From positions 1 through 14,679 of the forward strand of contig JALRIU010000233.1 of NCBI GenBank assembly GCA_023255355.1: a stretch of DNA of 14,679 nt, given 5' to 3'. A program made the position numbers and the translations under genes. This DNA comes from Pseudomonadales bacterium (GTDB lineage: Bacteria > Pseudomonadota > Gammaproteobacteria > Pseudomonadales > JAHEIH01). Positions 1-6,315 of the stretch are shown piece by piece (position 1 is the stretch's first letter; the number at the start of each line of letters is the position of its first letter). The notes beneath the pieces were generated by a model. That model had not been told where the DNA came from and did not search any database. It worked only from the letters and a program-made list of their open reading frames with translations.

Positions 1-395
1 CAATTTTCTATACCCTCCTCATCACTCATGCCCTCACGATCACCGAACAGAGCAATGATATTGGTCAGCCCATTGGCAACGGCGAGATCAGCCTGCTTTT
101 GCACCTCTGCAATCAGCTCACCATGATGCGAAATTTTGTTCCAGCCAATCGACGGGCCAAACATAAGTGAGCTATCAGGCGCTGGCGGCTTGAATGAACC
201 GCCGCCAAAAATCATACAAGGAGTTATCCCATACCGTTTACATACGGGCCACTCCTTTTCATCAGCAAGATCAATACCCGTAATCCCCATATCGCGCAAT
301 TGCTGGCAAAAGCTCTCAATCGGAACATCGGCAAAACACCAACGTGCAACTGATTGCTTAAGACGACCTGCGGAATTTGATATTTGTGAAAGCAT
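1..395 (-). CDS. Hydroxypyruvate isomerase-family TIM-barrel protein (partial, C-terminus off the left edge)
   Basis: The first 131 residues are present, read leftward from an ATG at 395. The sequence begins with a short leader and then a KQSVARWCF segment, followed by DMGITGIDLAD and later ADLAVANGLTNIIALFGDR. This pattern belongs to the xylose-isomerase-like TIM barrel superfamily and most resembles the hydroxypyruvate isomerase (Hyi) group, which interconverts hydroxypyruvate and tartronate semialdehyde; related members act on other keto sugars or sugar acids. The metal-binding acidic residues of the later barrel strands lie outside the window, so activity cannot be judged. The start overlaps the stop of the upstream permease by one base (TGATG), and a GGAGA lies about 9 bases upstream inside that gene, so translational coupling is likely. 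The pairing suggests a cytoplasmic enzyme acting on what the permease imports. Family is fairly sure; exact substrate is inference. Confidence 0.8.
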   Translation of the reverse strand, partial: MLSQISNSAGRLKQSVARWCFADVPIESFCQQLRDMGITGIDLADEKEWPVCKRYGITPCMIFGGGSFKPPAPDSSLMFGPSIGWNKISHHGELIAEVQKQADLAVANGLTNIIALFGDREGMSDEEGIEN

Positions 396-1669
396 CAATC
401 TGTTTCTCCACGGCGCGCCAAGACACCGGGTGCACTTTCATGCAAGAAAAAGGCAAAAACGCTACCAGCTAGCGTCAGTACCGCCATGATGATAAGAGGC
501 GCTTCAAGACCATAGATATCAGCGGCCAATCCCGCCAAAGCTGGACCTCCGGCACCACCAATAATTTCACAGGTACCCATGCACAGACCAAACACAGTGG
601 CCGCCATGGCCGGACTAACACTCTCAGAAGGTATTGTCGCCATAAAAAGCGGAAAAATACCGTTCAGCGCCCAGCCGAAGAAGAAAATCAACACCATACC
701 AAAGTAAGCACCTTCATAGTAAAGCGCCCCAATGGGTAGCAGAAACGATAACAAGGGCATAAAGATCATAACCGGTTTGCGACCAATCAAATCTGAGATT
801 CCCGGCGTAAGGAAACTACCAATAGTCGCAGATATGCCGAGTGTCGCCATCAGCCAACTAGCATCAGCCTGCGAGAAGCCTCGGACTTGGGTCAAATAAA
901 GCGGCATGAAAGCCCAACAGATGACGAGATAAGCCACGAGCAGTATACCCAACACGACACAAACCCAGACGTTGCGCACCTGCATTGCCACAACAACGGC
1001 TGCAACCCAGTCTTGCATACCCTGCGAAAAAGATTTACTGGTTTTATTCTCATCATGCTTTGGCTTTTCAACCTTTGGCTCCTTGATAACAAACCACATC
1101 ATCAAAGCGCACAAAATGCCAGGAAGCCCCGCAATATAAAATGCGTTACGCCAACCGTATTGCGTGGCCAACCACACCAAGACAACGGGAGCGACAAATG
1201 ACCCCAATAGATTAGACGCGAAATTCTGCGCAAAACCTTGCGCTAAGCCACGCACTCGAGGGTTAACATCTCGGGCAACGATGGCATGACTAATGGGCAT
1301 AACCCCGCCCTCGGCAAGACCCATCAAAATGCGAGCACCTACAAGTAGTGCAAAGGTACTAGCGAGACCAGTCAGCACGGAACAAAGAGAAAACGCAATA
1401 GTGGAAATAATCAACAGTACTTTACGATTTCCGATAGCATCAGACACCCGGCTCACGCCGAAAGCTGCGATTGCCCATGCGAACGAAAACACTGAAGCAA
1501 TAAGACCTACCTGACTGTTAGACAGTTCAAGTTCTGGTTGCACGAAAGGCATCAAAAAGTTGAGCGCATTGCGATCAAAGAAAACGATACCAAAATTCAG
1601 ACTTAGTAAGCCGACAAGCACTGCTTGGTAAGCAATCGAATGAGGGGTTTTAAATTGTGTGTCTTGCAT
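395..1669 (-). CDS. MFS transporter, anion:cation symporter (sugar acid/carboxylate) type
   Basis: A 424-residue polytopic inner-membrane protein with about 12 hydrophobic segments in two halves, the usual size for the major facilitator superfamily. The loop after helix 2 carries the MFS motif A signature as SRVSDAIGNRK (about residues 73-83), and the second half has the matching SDLIGRKPVM. FFDRNALNFLMP in the first helix region and GLAEGGVMPISHAIVARD in helix 4 are typical of the anion:cation symporter (ACS) family, which imports hexuronates, galactonate, glucarate, phthalate and similar acids with protons. The hydrophilic central loop (about residues 198-215, rich in K and E) separates the halves. 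Coupled by TGATG to a hydroxypyruvate isomerase-like gene, it probably imports a sugar acid or hydroxy acid for that enzyme. No strong ribosome site is seen before the ATG at 1669; only a weak AAAAGA lies upstream. Confidence 0.88.
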   Translation of the reverse strand: MQDTQFKTPHSIAYQAVLVGLLSLNFGIVFFDRNALNFLMPFVQPELELSNSQVGLIASVFSFAWAIAAFGVSRVSDAIGNRKVLLIISTIAFSLCSVLTGLASTFALLVGARILMGLAEGGVMPISHAIVARDVNPRVRGLAQGFAQNFASNLLGSFVAPVVLVWLATQYGWRNAFYIAGLPGILCALMMWFVIKEPKVEKPKHDENKTSKSFSQGMQDWVAAVVVAMQVRNVWVCVVLGILLVAYLVICWAFMPLYLTQVRGFSQADASWLMATLGISATIGSFLTPGISDLIGRKPVMIFMPLLSFLLPIGALYYEGAYFGMVLIFFFGWALNGIFPLFMATIPSESVSPAMAATVFGLCMGTCEIIGGAGGPALAGLAADIYGLEAPLIIMAVLTLAGSVFAFFLHESAPGVLARRGETD

Positions 1670-1695
1670 AATTATAATCTTTTTATTAAGGGCCT

Positions 1696-1723
1696 ATATT
1701 ATTCATCTCAAAGCGAACGTCAA
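1696..1723 (-). promoter_or_regulatory. Candidate sigma-70 promoter for the MFS/isomerase unit
   Basis: Read leftward, TTGACG (1723-1718) is followed after 16 bases by TAATAT (1701-1696). The -35 matches consensus at five of six positions. Transcription would start near 1689, about 20 bases before the permease ATG at 1669. Position and direction fit, but this is read by eye only. Confidence 0.5.
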
Positions 1724-1738
1724 AGCCCAGACCCTTGA

Positions 1739-1774
1739 GAATTGCACTTTTGTTTATCTTTTTTAATTGCAATT
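1739..1774. promoter_or_regulatory. Possible operator: repeated AATTGCA element upstream of the MFS promoter
   Basis: AATTGCAC (from 1740) and the perfect palindrome AATTGCAATT (1765-1774) are spaced about 25 bases apart, just upstream (relative to the minus-strand promoter) of the candidate -35. Such an arrangement is common for activator or repressor sites of catabolic operons, but no regulator gene is present in the window, and AT-rich DNA gives short repeats by chance. Confidence 0.25.
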
Positions 1775-1893
1775 ATTATTAGTCGTGACGTTTCCACATC
1801 GTTTTTGCTAAGTGACTCTGTCAACGACTCAGCTGCAGCAAAGCCAGACTGTCCGATACATTGCATTAAGTCTAATTTCAAAGCAAGGAGAGA

Positions 1894-2490
1894 CTACAAA
1901 TCACCTTCTACAGTAGTCAAACCTAGCGCATCCCAATCGAGCATACCGCCACGATAATACATGATTTTCTCTGCAGGAAAACCCTCTCTTATCATCGCAT
2001 GCATAGCCGTTGGACTTTGCGGACAAACGGGTCCATTACAAAAACCTAATACCGTCTGTGCATTTGAACAATCCATCTTATCACCAGACTTAATACACCC
2101 AAGTTCGTCTAGGCGTTGGGAGACTTCGGTATATGGAATATTAATGGCGCCGGGAATGGTTCTCTCGACAAACCATTCAACTGTACGCATATCGACCAAA
2201 ATAATGTTGGGGTTACTAATCGCATCTATAACCTCTAATTCGGTCACAGGAATAATACCAGGGGCAGGTACTAATGGTTGTAACCAGCCTTTATTCTTTG
2301 CACAGTTGGTCATTTTACGAGTAATAGTGACATCACCATTTTGGGTTTTTACAACCACAGAGGTATCTTTATCGATGATTCGAAGATTATCTTCTTCGAT
2401 CGGTGTACATGCATGCGTTGGACCAGCATATGAAATGTGAGTCAGCAACAGGAGTGAAGCACCAATGAAAGTGAGAATTAATTTTTTCAT
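1894..2490 (-). CDS. Exported rhodanese-like protein
   Basis: A 198-residue protein with a Sec signal peptide (MKK, hydrophobic core to about residue 20, likely cleavage after SYA) and one rhodanese domain. The domain shows VDMRTVEWFVERTIPGAINIP (residues 99-119) and the active-site strand and loop with C151 in FCNGPVCPQS, then YYRGGMLDWDALG near the end. Rhodaneses move sulfane sulfur through the loop cysteine or act as redox or regulatory modules. Here the loop holds a second cysteine (C156) and lacks the closing arginine of the classical thiosulfate sulfurtransferase loop. The mature part has six cysteines (C28, C63, C132, C141, C151, C156), which is compatible with periplasmic disulfides. 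AAAGGA stands 5 to 7 bases before the ATG. About 220 bases separate it from the downstream permease, so it is probably a separate unit. The donor and acceptor are unknown. Confidence 0.8.
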   Translation of the reverse strand: MKKLILTFIGASLLLLTHISYAGPTHACTPIEEDNLRIIDKDTSVVVKTQNGDVTITRKMTNCAKNKGWLQPLVPAPGIIPVTELEVIDAISNPNIILVDMRTVEWFVERTIPGAINIPYTEVSQRLDELGCIKSGDKMDCSNAQTVLGFCNGPVCPQSPTAMHAMIREGFPAEKIMYYRGGMLDWDALGLTTVEGDL

Positions 2491-2611
2491 ATTCTTTCCT
2501 TTTTGATTCGAATTTATTTAGGTTATTGTTATGGTTGTTAAGCGTAGATTAATTAATAAAACATTAAAAGCCTGCTTATAAATTTCGTTAGACAAAAGTC
2601 TTTATCCAATC

Positions 2612-3268
2612 ATGTTAAATTCGCTAAATCGCTATCTTAATACCCGTATACCAAATGCCAAATTGGTGCTTACCAAAATCCCCGGCACAAATCTTTCGCT
2701 GTGGTTACTCAATGAAGACTACCCTCAACATGCATTAACATATGAGCAAGCCAACGCACTCATGGACGCACCACCTTATTGGTGCTTTTGCTGGGCTTCT
2801 GGTCAAGTTTTGGCCCAATATATTTTCGACCACCCGCATCAGGTGGCAGGCAAAAACATACTCGATTTCGGCTGTGGCTCAGGGATTGTCGGCATTGCTG
2901 CCGCACTCAATGGCGCAAGTCGTGTTGTCGCATGCGATATCGACCCTCACGCACTAGCCATCACGCAGGCCAATGCAAACAGTAACAACGTCAAATTAGA
3001 AATGTGCTCATCACTGAACGATTTTTACCAAAATATAAATAGCTCAGAGTGGATCGTTTGTGTCGCTGATGTTTTTTACGATACCGATAATTTAAATCTT
3101 TTAACTGAGTTTTGTCATAAATTCAGCGATGTATGGGTAAGCGACTCAAGAACAAAACCAGAGCAACTTCAATTACTTAAACATGCTAGCAAGCATTTCT
3201 CAAACACCATTCCTGACCTTGATGAGTCGTCTCAATTCAGACATGTAAATATGTATCAAAAAAAATAA
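2612..3268 (+). CDS. Class I SAM-dependent methyltransferase, ETF-beta lysine methyltransferase/Nnt1-like
   Basis: A 218-residue cytoplasmic protein of the seven-beta-strand methyltransferase fold. The SAM-binding motif I is ILDFGCGSGIVGIAAA (about residues 89-104), followed by the acidic ribose-binding region VACDIDPHALAITQAN. The post-I region gives VCVADVFYDTDN, where most related enzymes also have D-V-F-Y. The stretch before motif I, PPYWCFCWASGQVLAQYI, is characteristic of the COG3897 group that includes mitochondrial ETFBKMT, which methylates lysines of the electron transfer flavoprotein beta subunit. The bacterial target is not certain; ETF-beta itself is plausible. No clear ribosome site precedes the ATG, but the product length and N-terminus fit the family. 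It is transcribed divergently from the rhodanese gene across a 121-base AT-rich gap that contains a TATAAA at 2577-2582, a possible -10. Confidence 0.8.
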   Translation: MLNSLNRYLNTRIPNAKLVLTKIPGTNLSLWLLNEDYPQHALTYEQANALMDAPPYWCFCWASGQVLAQYIFDHPHQVAGKNILDFGCGSGIVGIAAALNGASRVVACDIDPHALAITQANANSNNVKLEMCSSLNDFYQNINSSEWIVCVADVFYDTDNLNLLTEFCHKFSDVWVSDSRTKPEQLQLLKHASKHFSNTIPDLDESSQFRHVNMYQKK

Positions 3269-3338
3269 TTTAATCACTGCATCTAATCAACGGTTTTGTT
3301 TCGTCATATAAGCGAACCTACTTTTTGAGGAAATAAAC

Positions 3339-3623
3339 ATGGTTAAGATATTTGCAGCAACCGCTTTGATGACATTGGCCTTAAGCACTCAAGCTAGCGA
3401 AATAATGACGCTAGATCACATGCAAGCACAACTAAATCACAAGGTTGAAGAACAGTTCAACAAAACTGTCGATGCGGCTTATTTTGAATATGATCGCAGT
3501 TGGATTATCGATGAGGTTGTCGTTGTCGGCAAACGAGAAGATGTAGCTCCCAACTCTCAAGGTCGAAGCTTATTCAATAGCACTGATGAATCAATCTGGA
3601 GTTTTTCAGTAAAGCTCGATTAA
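3339..3623 (+). CDS. Small exported protein of unknown function with a TonB-box-like segment
   Basis: A 94-residue protein I do not recognise. It begins with a short Sec signal peptide (MVK, hydrophobic to about residue 17, likely cleavage after TQA), so the mature form is about 75 residues. It has an amphipathic, probably helical segment rich in Q, K and E (about residues 23-45), then DEVVVVGKRED at about residues 58-68, then a polar tail. DEVVVVGKR looks like the TonB box at the N-terminus of many TonB-dependent receptors, but there is no plug or barrel. GAGGAA lies 7 bases before the ATG, a good ribosome site, which together with the signal peptide argues for a real gene. It is followed by a candidate terminator that overlaps the 3' end of the convergent neighbour. 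Function unknown. Confidence 0.7.
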   Translation: MVKIFAATALMTLALSTQASEIMTLDHMQAQLNHKVEEQFNKTVDAAYFEYDRSWIIDEVVVVGKREDVAPNSQGRSLFNSTDESIWSFSVKLD

Positions 3624-3639
3624 TCAAAAAACTTAGCAG

Positions 3640-3688
3640 CTAGAGCATCCAGCCGTTTTTAAAAGGATGTTCTAGTTGTTTATTTAAT
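3640..3688 (+). terminator. Candidate rho-independent terminator for the small exported protein gene
   Basis: CTAGAGCATCC (3640-3650) can pair with GGATGTTCTAG (3665-3675): 11 base pairs with one G-U wobble in plus-strand RNA, a 14-base loop, then the T-rich TTGTTTATTTAAT. In minus-strand RNA the wobble becomes a C-A mismatch, so it fits the plus strand better. It lies inside the 3' end of the convergent gene, starting exactly at that gene's stop codon. Confidence 0.5.
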
Positions 3689-3984
3689 ACTTTTAAACCC
3701 TTAACACTTCTAATAATTAGCCATAACATCGTAAACAACAGAACTAATACACCAATCAGTATTGGCAATGTAATCCAACCAATGCACATATAAAGCGCAC
3801 CAATCCAAAACGTTCTTATTTGAAACGTAAAATGGCTTTTTAACCAATCAGGTGCATCACCCCGATAAATGTAAGCAATGATAACAGCCACCACAGCCGA
3901 AAAACCGGTCAATAGGCTCAGCATATAAAGTACATAAACCAATTTTGCTGGGGTAAGGGCTTCGTTTACATTTTCAATTTTCAT
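3640..3984 (-). CDS. Small integral membrane protein, COG3671/DUF4870-like
   Basis: A 114-residue inner-membrane protein. It starts MKIENVNEALTPAKLVYVLYML and has about three hydrophobic segments: roughly residues 14-38, 58-80 and 78-95, the last two partly merged. The central stretch IIAYIYRGDAPDWLKSHFTF, followed by QIRTFWIGALY, is the hallmark of the predicted membrane proteins of COG3671, whose function is unknown. The product ends GWML, matching the short aromatic end common in the family. The reading frame extends 23 codons further upstream, but the start at 3984 is preferred because GGAGAG sits 3 to 5 bases before it and the extra residues look unlike the family N-terminus. It is divergent from the M20 amidohydrolase and convergent with the small exported protein; no functional partner is implied. 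Confidence 0.82.
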   Translation of the reverse strand: MKIENVNEALTPAKLVYVLYMLSLLTGFSAVVAVIIAYIYRGDAPDWLKSHFTFQIRTFWIGALYMCIGWITLPILIGVLVLLFTMLWLIIRSVKGLKVLNKQLEHPFKNGWML

Positions 3985-4098
3985 AATCTCTCCAACTGAA
4001 AATATACTAAAAAAATAGGTTTCTATAACAAAGGCGAGAATTGATCTAGGCATGAATTAAGAACAAGGCTTTGATATAGCAATATTAAGGAGATAATA

Positions 4099-5436
4099 AT
4101 GAAAAAATCACTACTTAGCTTTGTCGTTACTGCAGCAATGATACCAAATCTTTGGGCCAATGACGTTGCCACTGAAGTGGCTATCGATTATCAAGCCCAC
4201 TTAGAGGAACTGTTCTTACACTTTCACCAAAATCCTGAGCTATCACTAATCGAGAATAATACGTCAGATCGAATGGCAGTAGAGCTCGCAAATGCAGGCT
4301 TTACTGTCCACCGCGGAGTAGGTATTGCTGTCGATGGTCATCCGCCTACTGGCATTGTTGCCATCCTTGAAAACGGCGATGGCCCGCTCGTCATGATGCG
4401 TGCCGACATGGATGGTCTACCCGTACAGGAAAAATCTGGTCTAAGTTACTCCTCGAAAGCCACCCAAATCTCACCGATCACAGGTTTAGAGGTACCGGTG
4501 ATGCATGCCTGTGGACACGATGTCCACATAACCAGTTTGGTGGGAACAGCTCGCTATATGGTTGATCATAGAGCATCGTGGCAAGGTACCCTAATGCTAA
4601 TCGTACAACCCGCCGAAGAAAGAATTATTGGGGCTAAAGCTATGATGGCTGCAGACCCCTGGGGCCAATTTGGTCAACCAGATTACGCACTCGCATTACA
4701 TGTCACCTCGCAGTTACCCAGCGGAACAATCAATGTTGTTCCAGATAGCCCATACTCGGGTTCAGACAGTGTTGATATTGTTATCCATGGCGTCGGCGCC
4801 CACGGTGCAAGCCCCCATACTGGCAAAGACCCTGTTGTACTTGGCTCACAAATCGTACTAGCGCTGCAAACCTTAGTATCACGTGAATTAGAACCGCATG
4901 AGCCTGGTGTAGTGACTGTTGGATCCTTCCATGCAGGGACAAAAAACAACATCATTTCAGACCAAGCAGTACTGCAACTAACTGTGCGCAACGCGAGCCT
5001 AGAAACACGAAAAACCCTACTTGATGGGATAAAAAGGATTGCTATAAACCAAGCACGCTCAGCAGGCATACCAGAAGATATGCTACCAGAAGTCACATTA
5101 AAAGCGTCTACCCCGCCAACACTCGACGACGCAGCTCTAGCTAATAAGTTAGCCAATGTATGGCAAGAAAAAATGGGTAAAGATCGAGTTACGTCTCATC
5201 CACAAAATGGTATGGGCGCAGAGGACTTCCCGTTTTTTACTACCGAACCCAAAATAGCTAGTGTCTACTGGTCAGTTGGCGGTACACCAATGGCTGATTT
5301 TGCAGCCGCAGCCAGAGGTGAATTGAGTATTCCTTCCCACCATAGCCCTCTCTTTAAAATCACACCAGAACCTTCGGTTAAAGCTTCAGTTGAATCAACA
5401 ATTCATGCTTTAATGGCCTTAATGGGTAAAAATTAA
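4099..5436 (+). CDS. Exported M20D-family amidohydrolase/metallopeptidase
   Basis: A 445-residue zinc-type hydrolase of the M20D group (hippurate hydrolase, N-acyl amino acid amidohydrolase, IAA-amino acid hydrolase relatives). These remove acyl groups from N-acyl amino acids or cleave short peptides. A Sec signal peptide (MKKSLLSFVVTAAMIPNLWA) predicts a periplasmic or secreted enzyme, whereas many relatives are cytoplasmic. Metal-site residues are visible: HACGHDVH (about 136-143, Cys and His ligands), PAEE (about 171-174, the catalytic and ligand glutamates), H201 in ALHVTSQLPSG, and a late His in SHHSPLFKI (about 412-420). RADMDGLPVQE (about 101-111) is the usual family motif. The small dimerisation domain is around residues 215-330, with GVGAHGASPHTGKDP. 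AAGGAG stands 7 to 8 bases before the ATG. djlA begins 9 bases after its stop, so the two share a transcript. Substrate not determinable. Confidence 0.9.
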   Translation: MKKSLLSFVVTAAMIPNLWANDVATEVAIDYQAHLEELFLHFHQNPELSLIENNTSDRMAVELANAGFTVHRGVGIAVDGHPPTGIVAILENGDGPLVMMRADMDGLPVQEKSGLSYSSKATQISPITGLEVPVMHACGHDVHITSLVGTARYMVDHRASWQGTLMLIVQPAEERIIGAKAMMAADPWGQFGQPDYALALHVTSQLPSGTINVVPDSPYSGSDSVDIVIHGVGAHGASPHTGKDPVVLGSQIVLALQTLVSRELEPHEPGVVTVGSFHAGTKNNIISDQAVLQLTVRNASLETRKTLLDGIKRIAINQARSAGIPEDMLPEVTLKASTPPTLDDAALANKLANVWQEKMGKDRVTSHPQNGMGAEDFPFFTTEPKIASVYWSVGGTPMADFAAAARGELSIPSHHSPLFKITPEPSVKASVESTIHALMALMGKN

Positions 5437-5445
5437 GGATACAAC

Positions 5446-6228
5446 GTGATTTTTGGACGATTGATAGGTGCTATTGCCGGCGTCTTGGCTGGTTTTGGCA
5501 TTATCGGAGCGGTAATTGGCTATTTAATTGGTCGTTATTTTGACAGAAGTTTGGCAGGTAGAGTCGGTTTTTCACCGGACAAAGGAAATCTTGGCAATGT
5601 CCAAACCGTGTTTTTTGAAACCTGCTTTCAATTACTCGGACACATCGCCAAGGCAGATGGCCGTGTCACAGAAAATGAGATAGATCACGCCGAACATTTG
5701 ATAAGCCAAATGGGCTTAACCGCAGAACACCGGCAACAGGCCATCCAACTCTTTAAACAAGGAAGTAGCAGTGATTTTGATCTAAACGCTGCGATGCAAC
5801 GCTTCACCCAAAGTTGCGGTAGATACCAGGTTCTTCGCAACACGTTTATTCAGTTCATTATCAGCATGGCATTGGCTGACGGCGAGTTACATGCCAACGA
5901 AGAAAAAATATTGCATGAATGTGCTCGTCATATAGGCATCACGCAACAGCAATTAAACCAATTTCTTAACATGGCAACCGGTCAACAACAGTTCCATGGT
6001 TCCAACACCCAAGGTTCGCTTGACGCTGCCTATACCGCACTCGGGGTTACTAAAGACAGTAGCGATGCAGATATTAAACGCGCCTACCGTAAATTAATGA
6101 GCCAAAATCATCCAGATAAACTTATCGCCCAGGGTGTACCTGAAGATATGATCAAACTTGCCACAGAAAAATCGCAAGATATTCAAAATGCCTATGAAAG
6201 GATTAAAAAAGAAAGATCGATGAAGTAA
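5446..6228 (+). CDS. djlA: DjlA, membrane-anchored DnaJ-like co-chaperone
   Basis: A 260-residue protein with the three-part DjlA layout. An N-terminal glycine-rich membrane anchor (about residues 5-28, GRLIGAIAGVLAGFGIIGAVIGYLIG) is followed by a TerB-like helical domain (about 52-178, with AKADGRVTENEID and MALADGELHANEEKIL as its two acidic repeats). A C-terminal J domain (about 193-260) carries the HPD triad at 222-224. DjlA is an inner-membrane protein whose J domain faces the cytoplasm and stimulates DnaK; in E. coli excess DjlA induces capsule synthesis through the Rcs system. Length agrees with the family. It starts with GTG at 5446; AAGGAT, overlapping the stop of the M20 gene, serves as ribosome site. 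Placement as second gene behind an exported amidohydrolase is not a pairing I know. Confidence 0.93.
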   Translation: MIFGRLIGAIAGVLAGFGIIGAVIGYLIGRYFDRSLAGRVGFSPDKGNLGNVQTVFFETCFQLLGHIAKADGRVTENEIDHAEHLISQMGLTAEHRQQAIQLFKQGSSSDFDLNAAMQRFTQSCGRYQVLRNTFIQFIISMALADGELHANEEKILHECARHIGITQQQLNQFLNMATGQQQFHGSNTQGSLDAAYTALGVTKDSSDADIKRAYRKLMSQNHPDKLIAQGVPEDMIKLATEKSQDIQNAYERIKKERSMK

Positions 6229-6267
6229 TGAAAGTGAATTGACCCTTCATATAGTTCTAAAGGACAG

Positions 6268-6295
6268 TTGTGAAGATCGTTCGCGCTGCTAATAT
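6268..6295 (+). promoter_or_regulatory. Candidate sigma-70 promoter for the S9 peptidase gene
   Basis: TTGTGA (6268-6273) is followed after 16 bases by TAATAT (6290-6295). Transcription would begin near 6302, a short leader before the ribosome site at 6306 and the ATG at 6316. This spacing also disfavours the earlier ATG at 6304. Read by eye. Confidence 0.4.
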
Positions 6296-6305
6296 TTAGC
6301 TTAAT

Positions 6306-6311
6306 GGAGGG
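6306..6311 (+). promoter_or_regulatory. Ribosome-binding site that fixes the S9 peptidase start
   Basis: GGAGGG lies 4 to 5 bases before the ATG at 6316 and overlaps the alternative in-frame ATG at 6304, which has no comparable site. The later start also puts the signal peptide at the very N-terminus. Confidence 0.7.
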
Positions 6312-6315
6312 ATCA

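Noticed and set aside
1814..1830. Direct repeat GACTC spaced by 12 bases in the gap between rhodanese and permease.
   Set aside because: Five-base units are too short to stand out from chance, and there is no further copy or pairing partner.
1961..2440. A 159-codon plus-strand frame opposite the rhodanese gene.
   Set aside because: It is antisense to a recognisable signal peptide plus rhodanese domain and has no family resemblance or ribosome site.
4683..5156. A 157-codon open frame on the minus strand inside the M20 amidohydrolase gene.
   Set aside because: It is fully antisense to a gene with intact catalytic motifs, has no ribosome site and a composition expected of an antisense frame.
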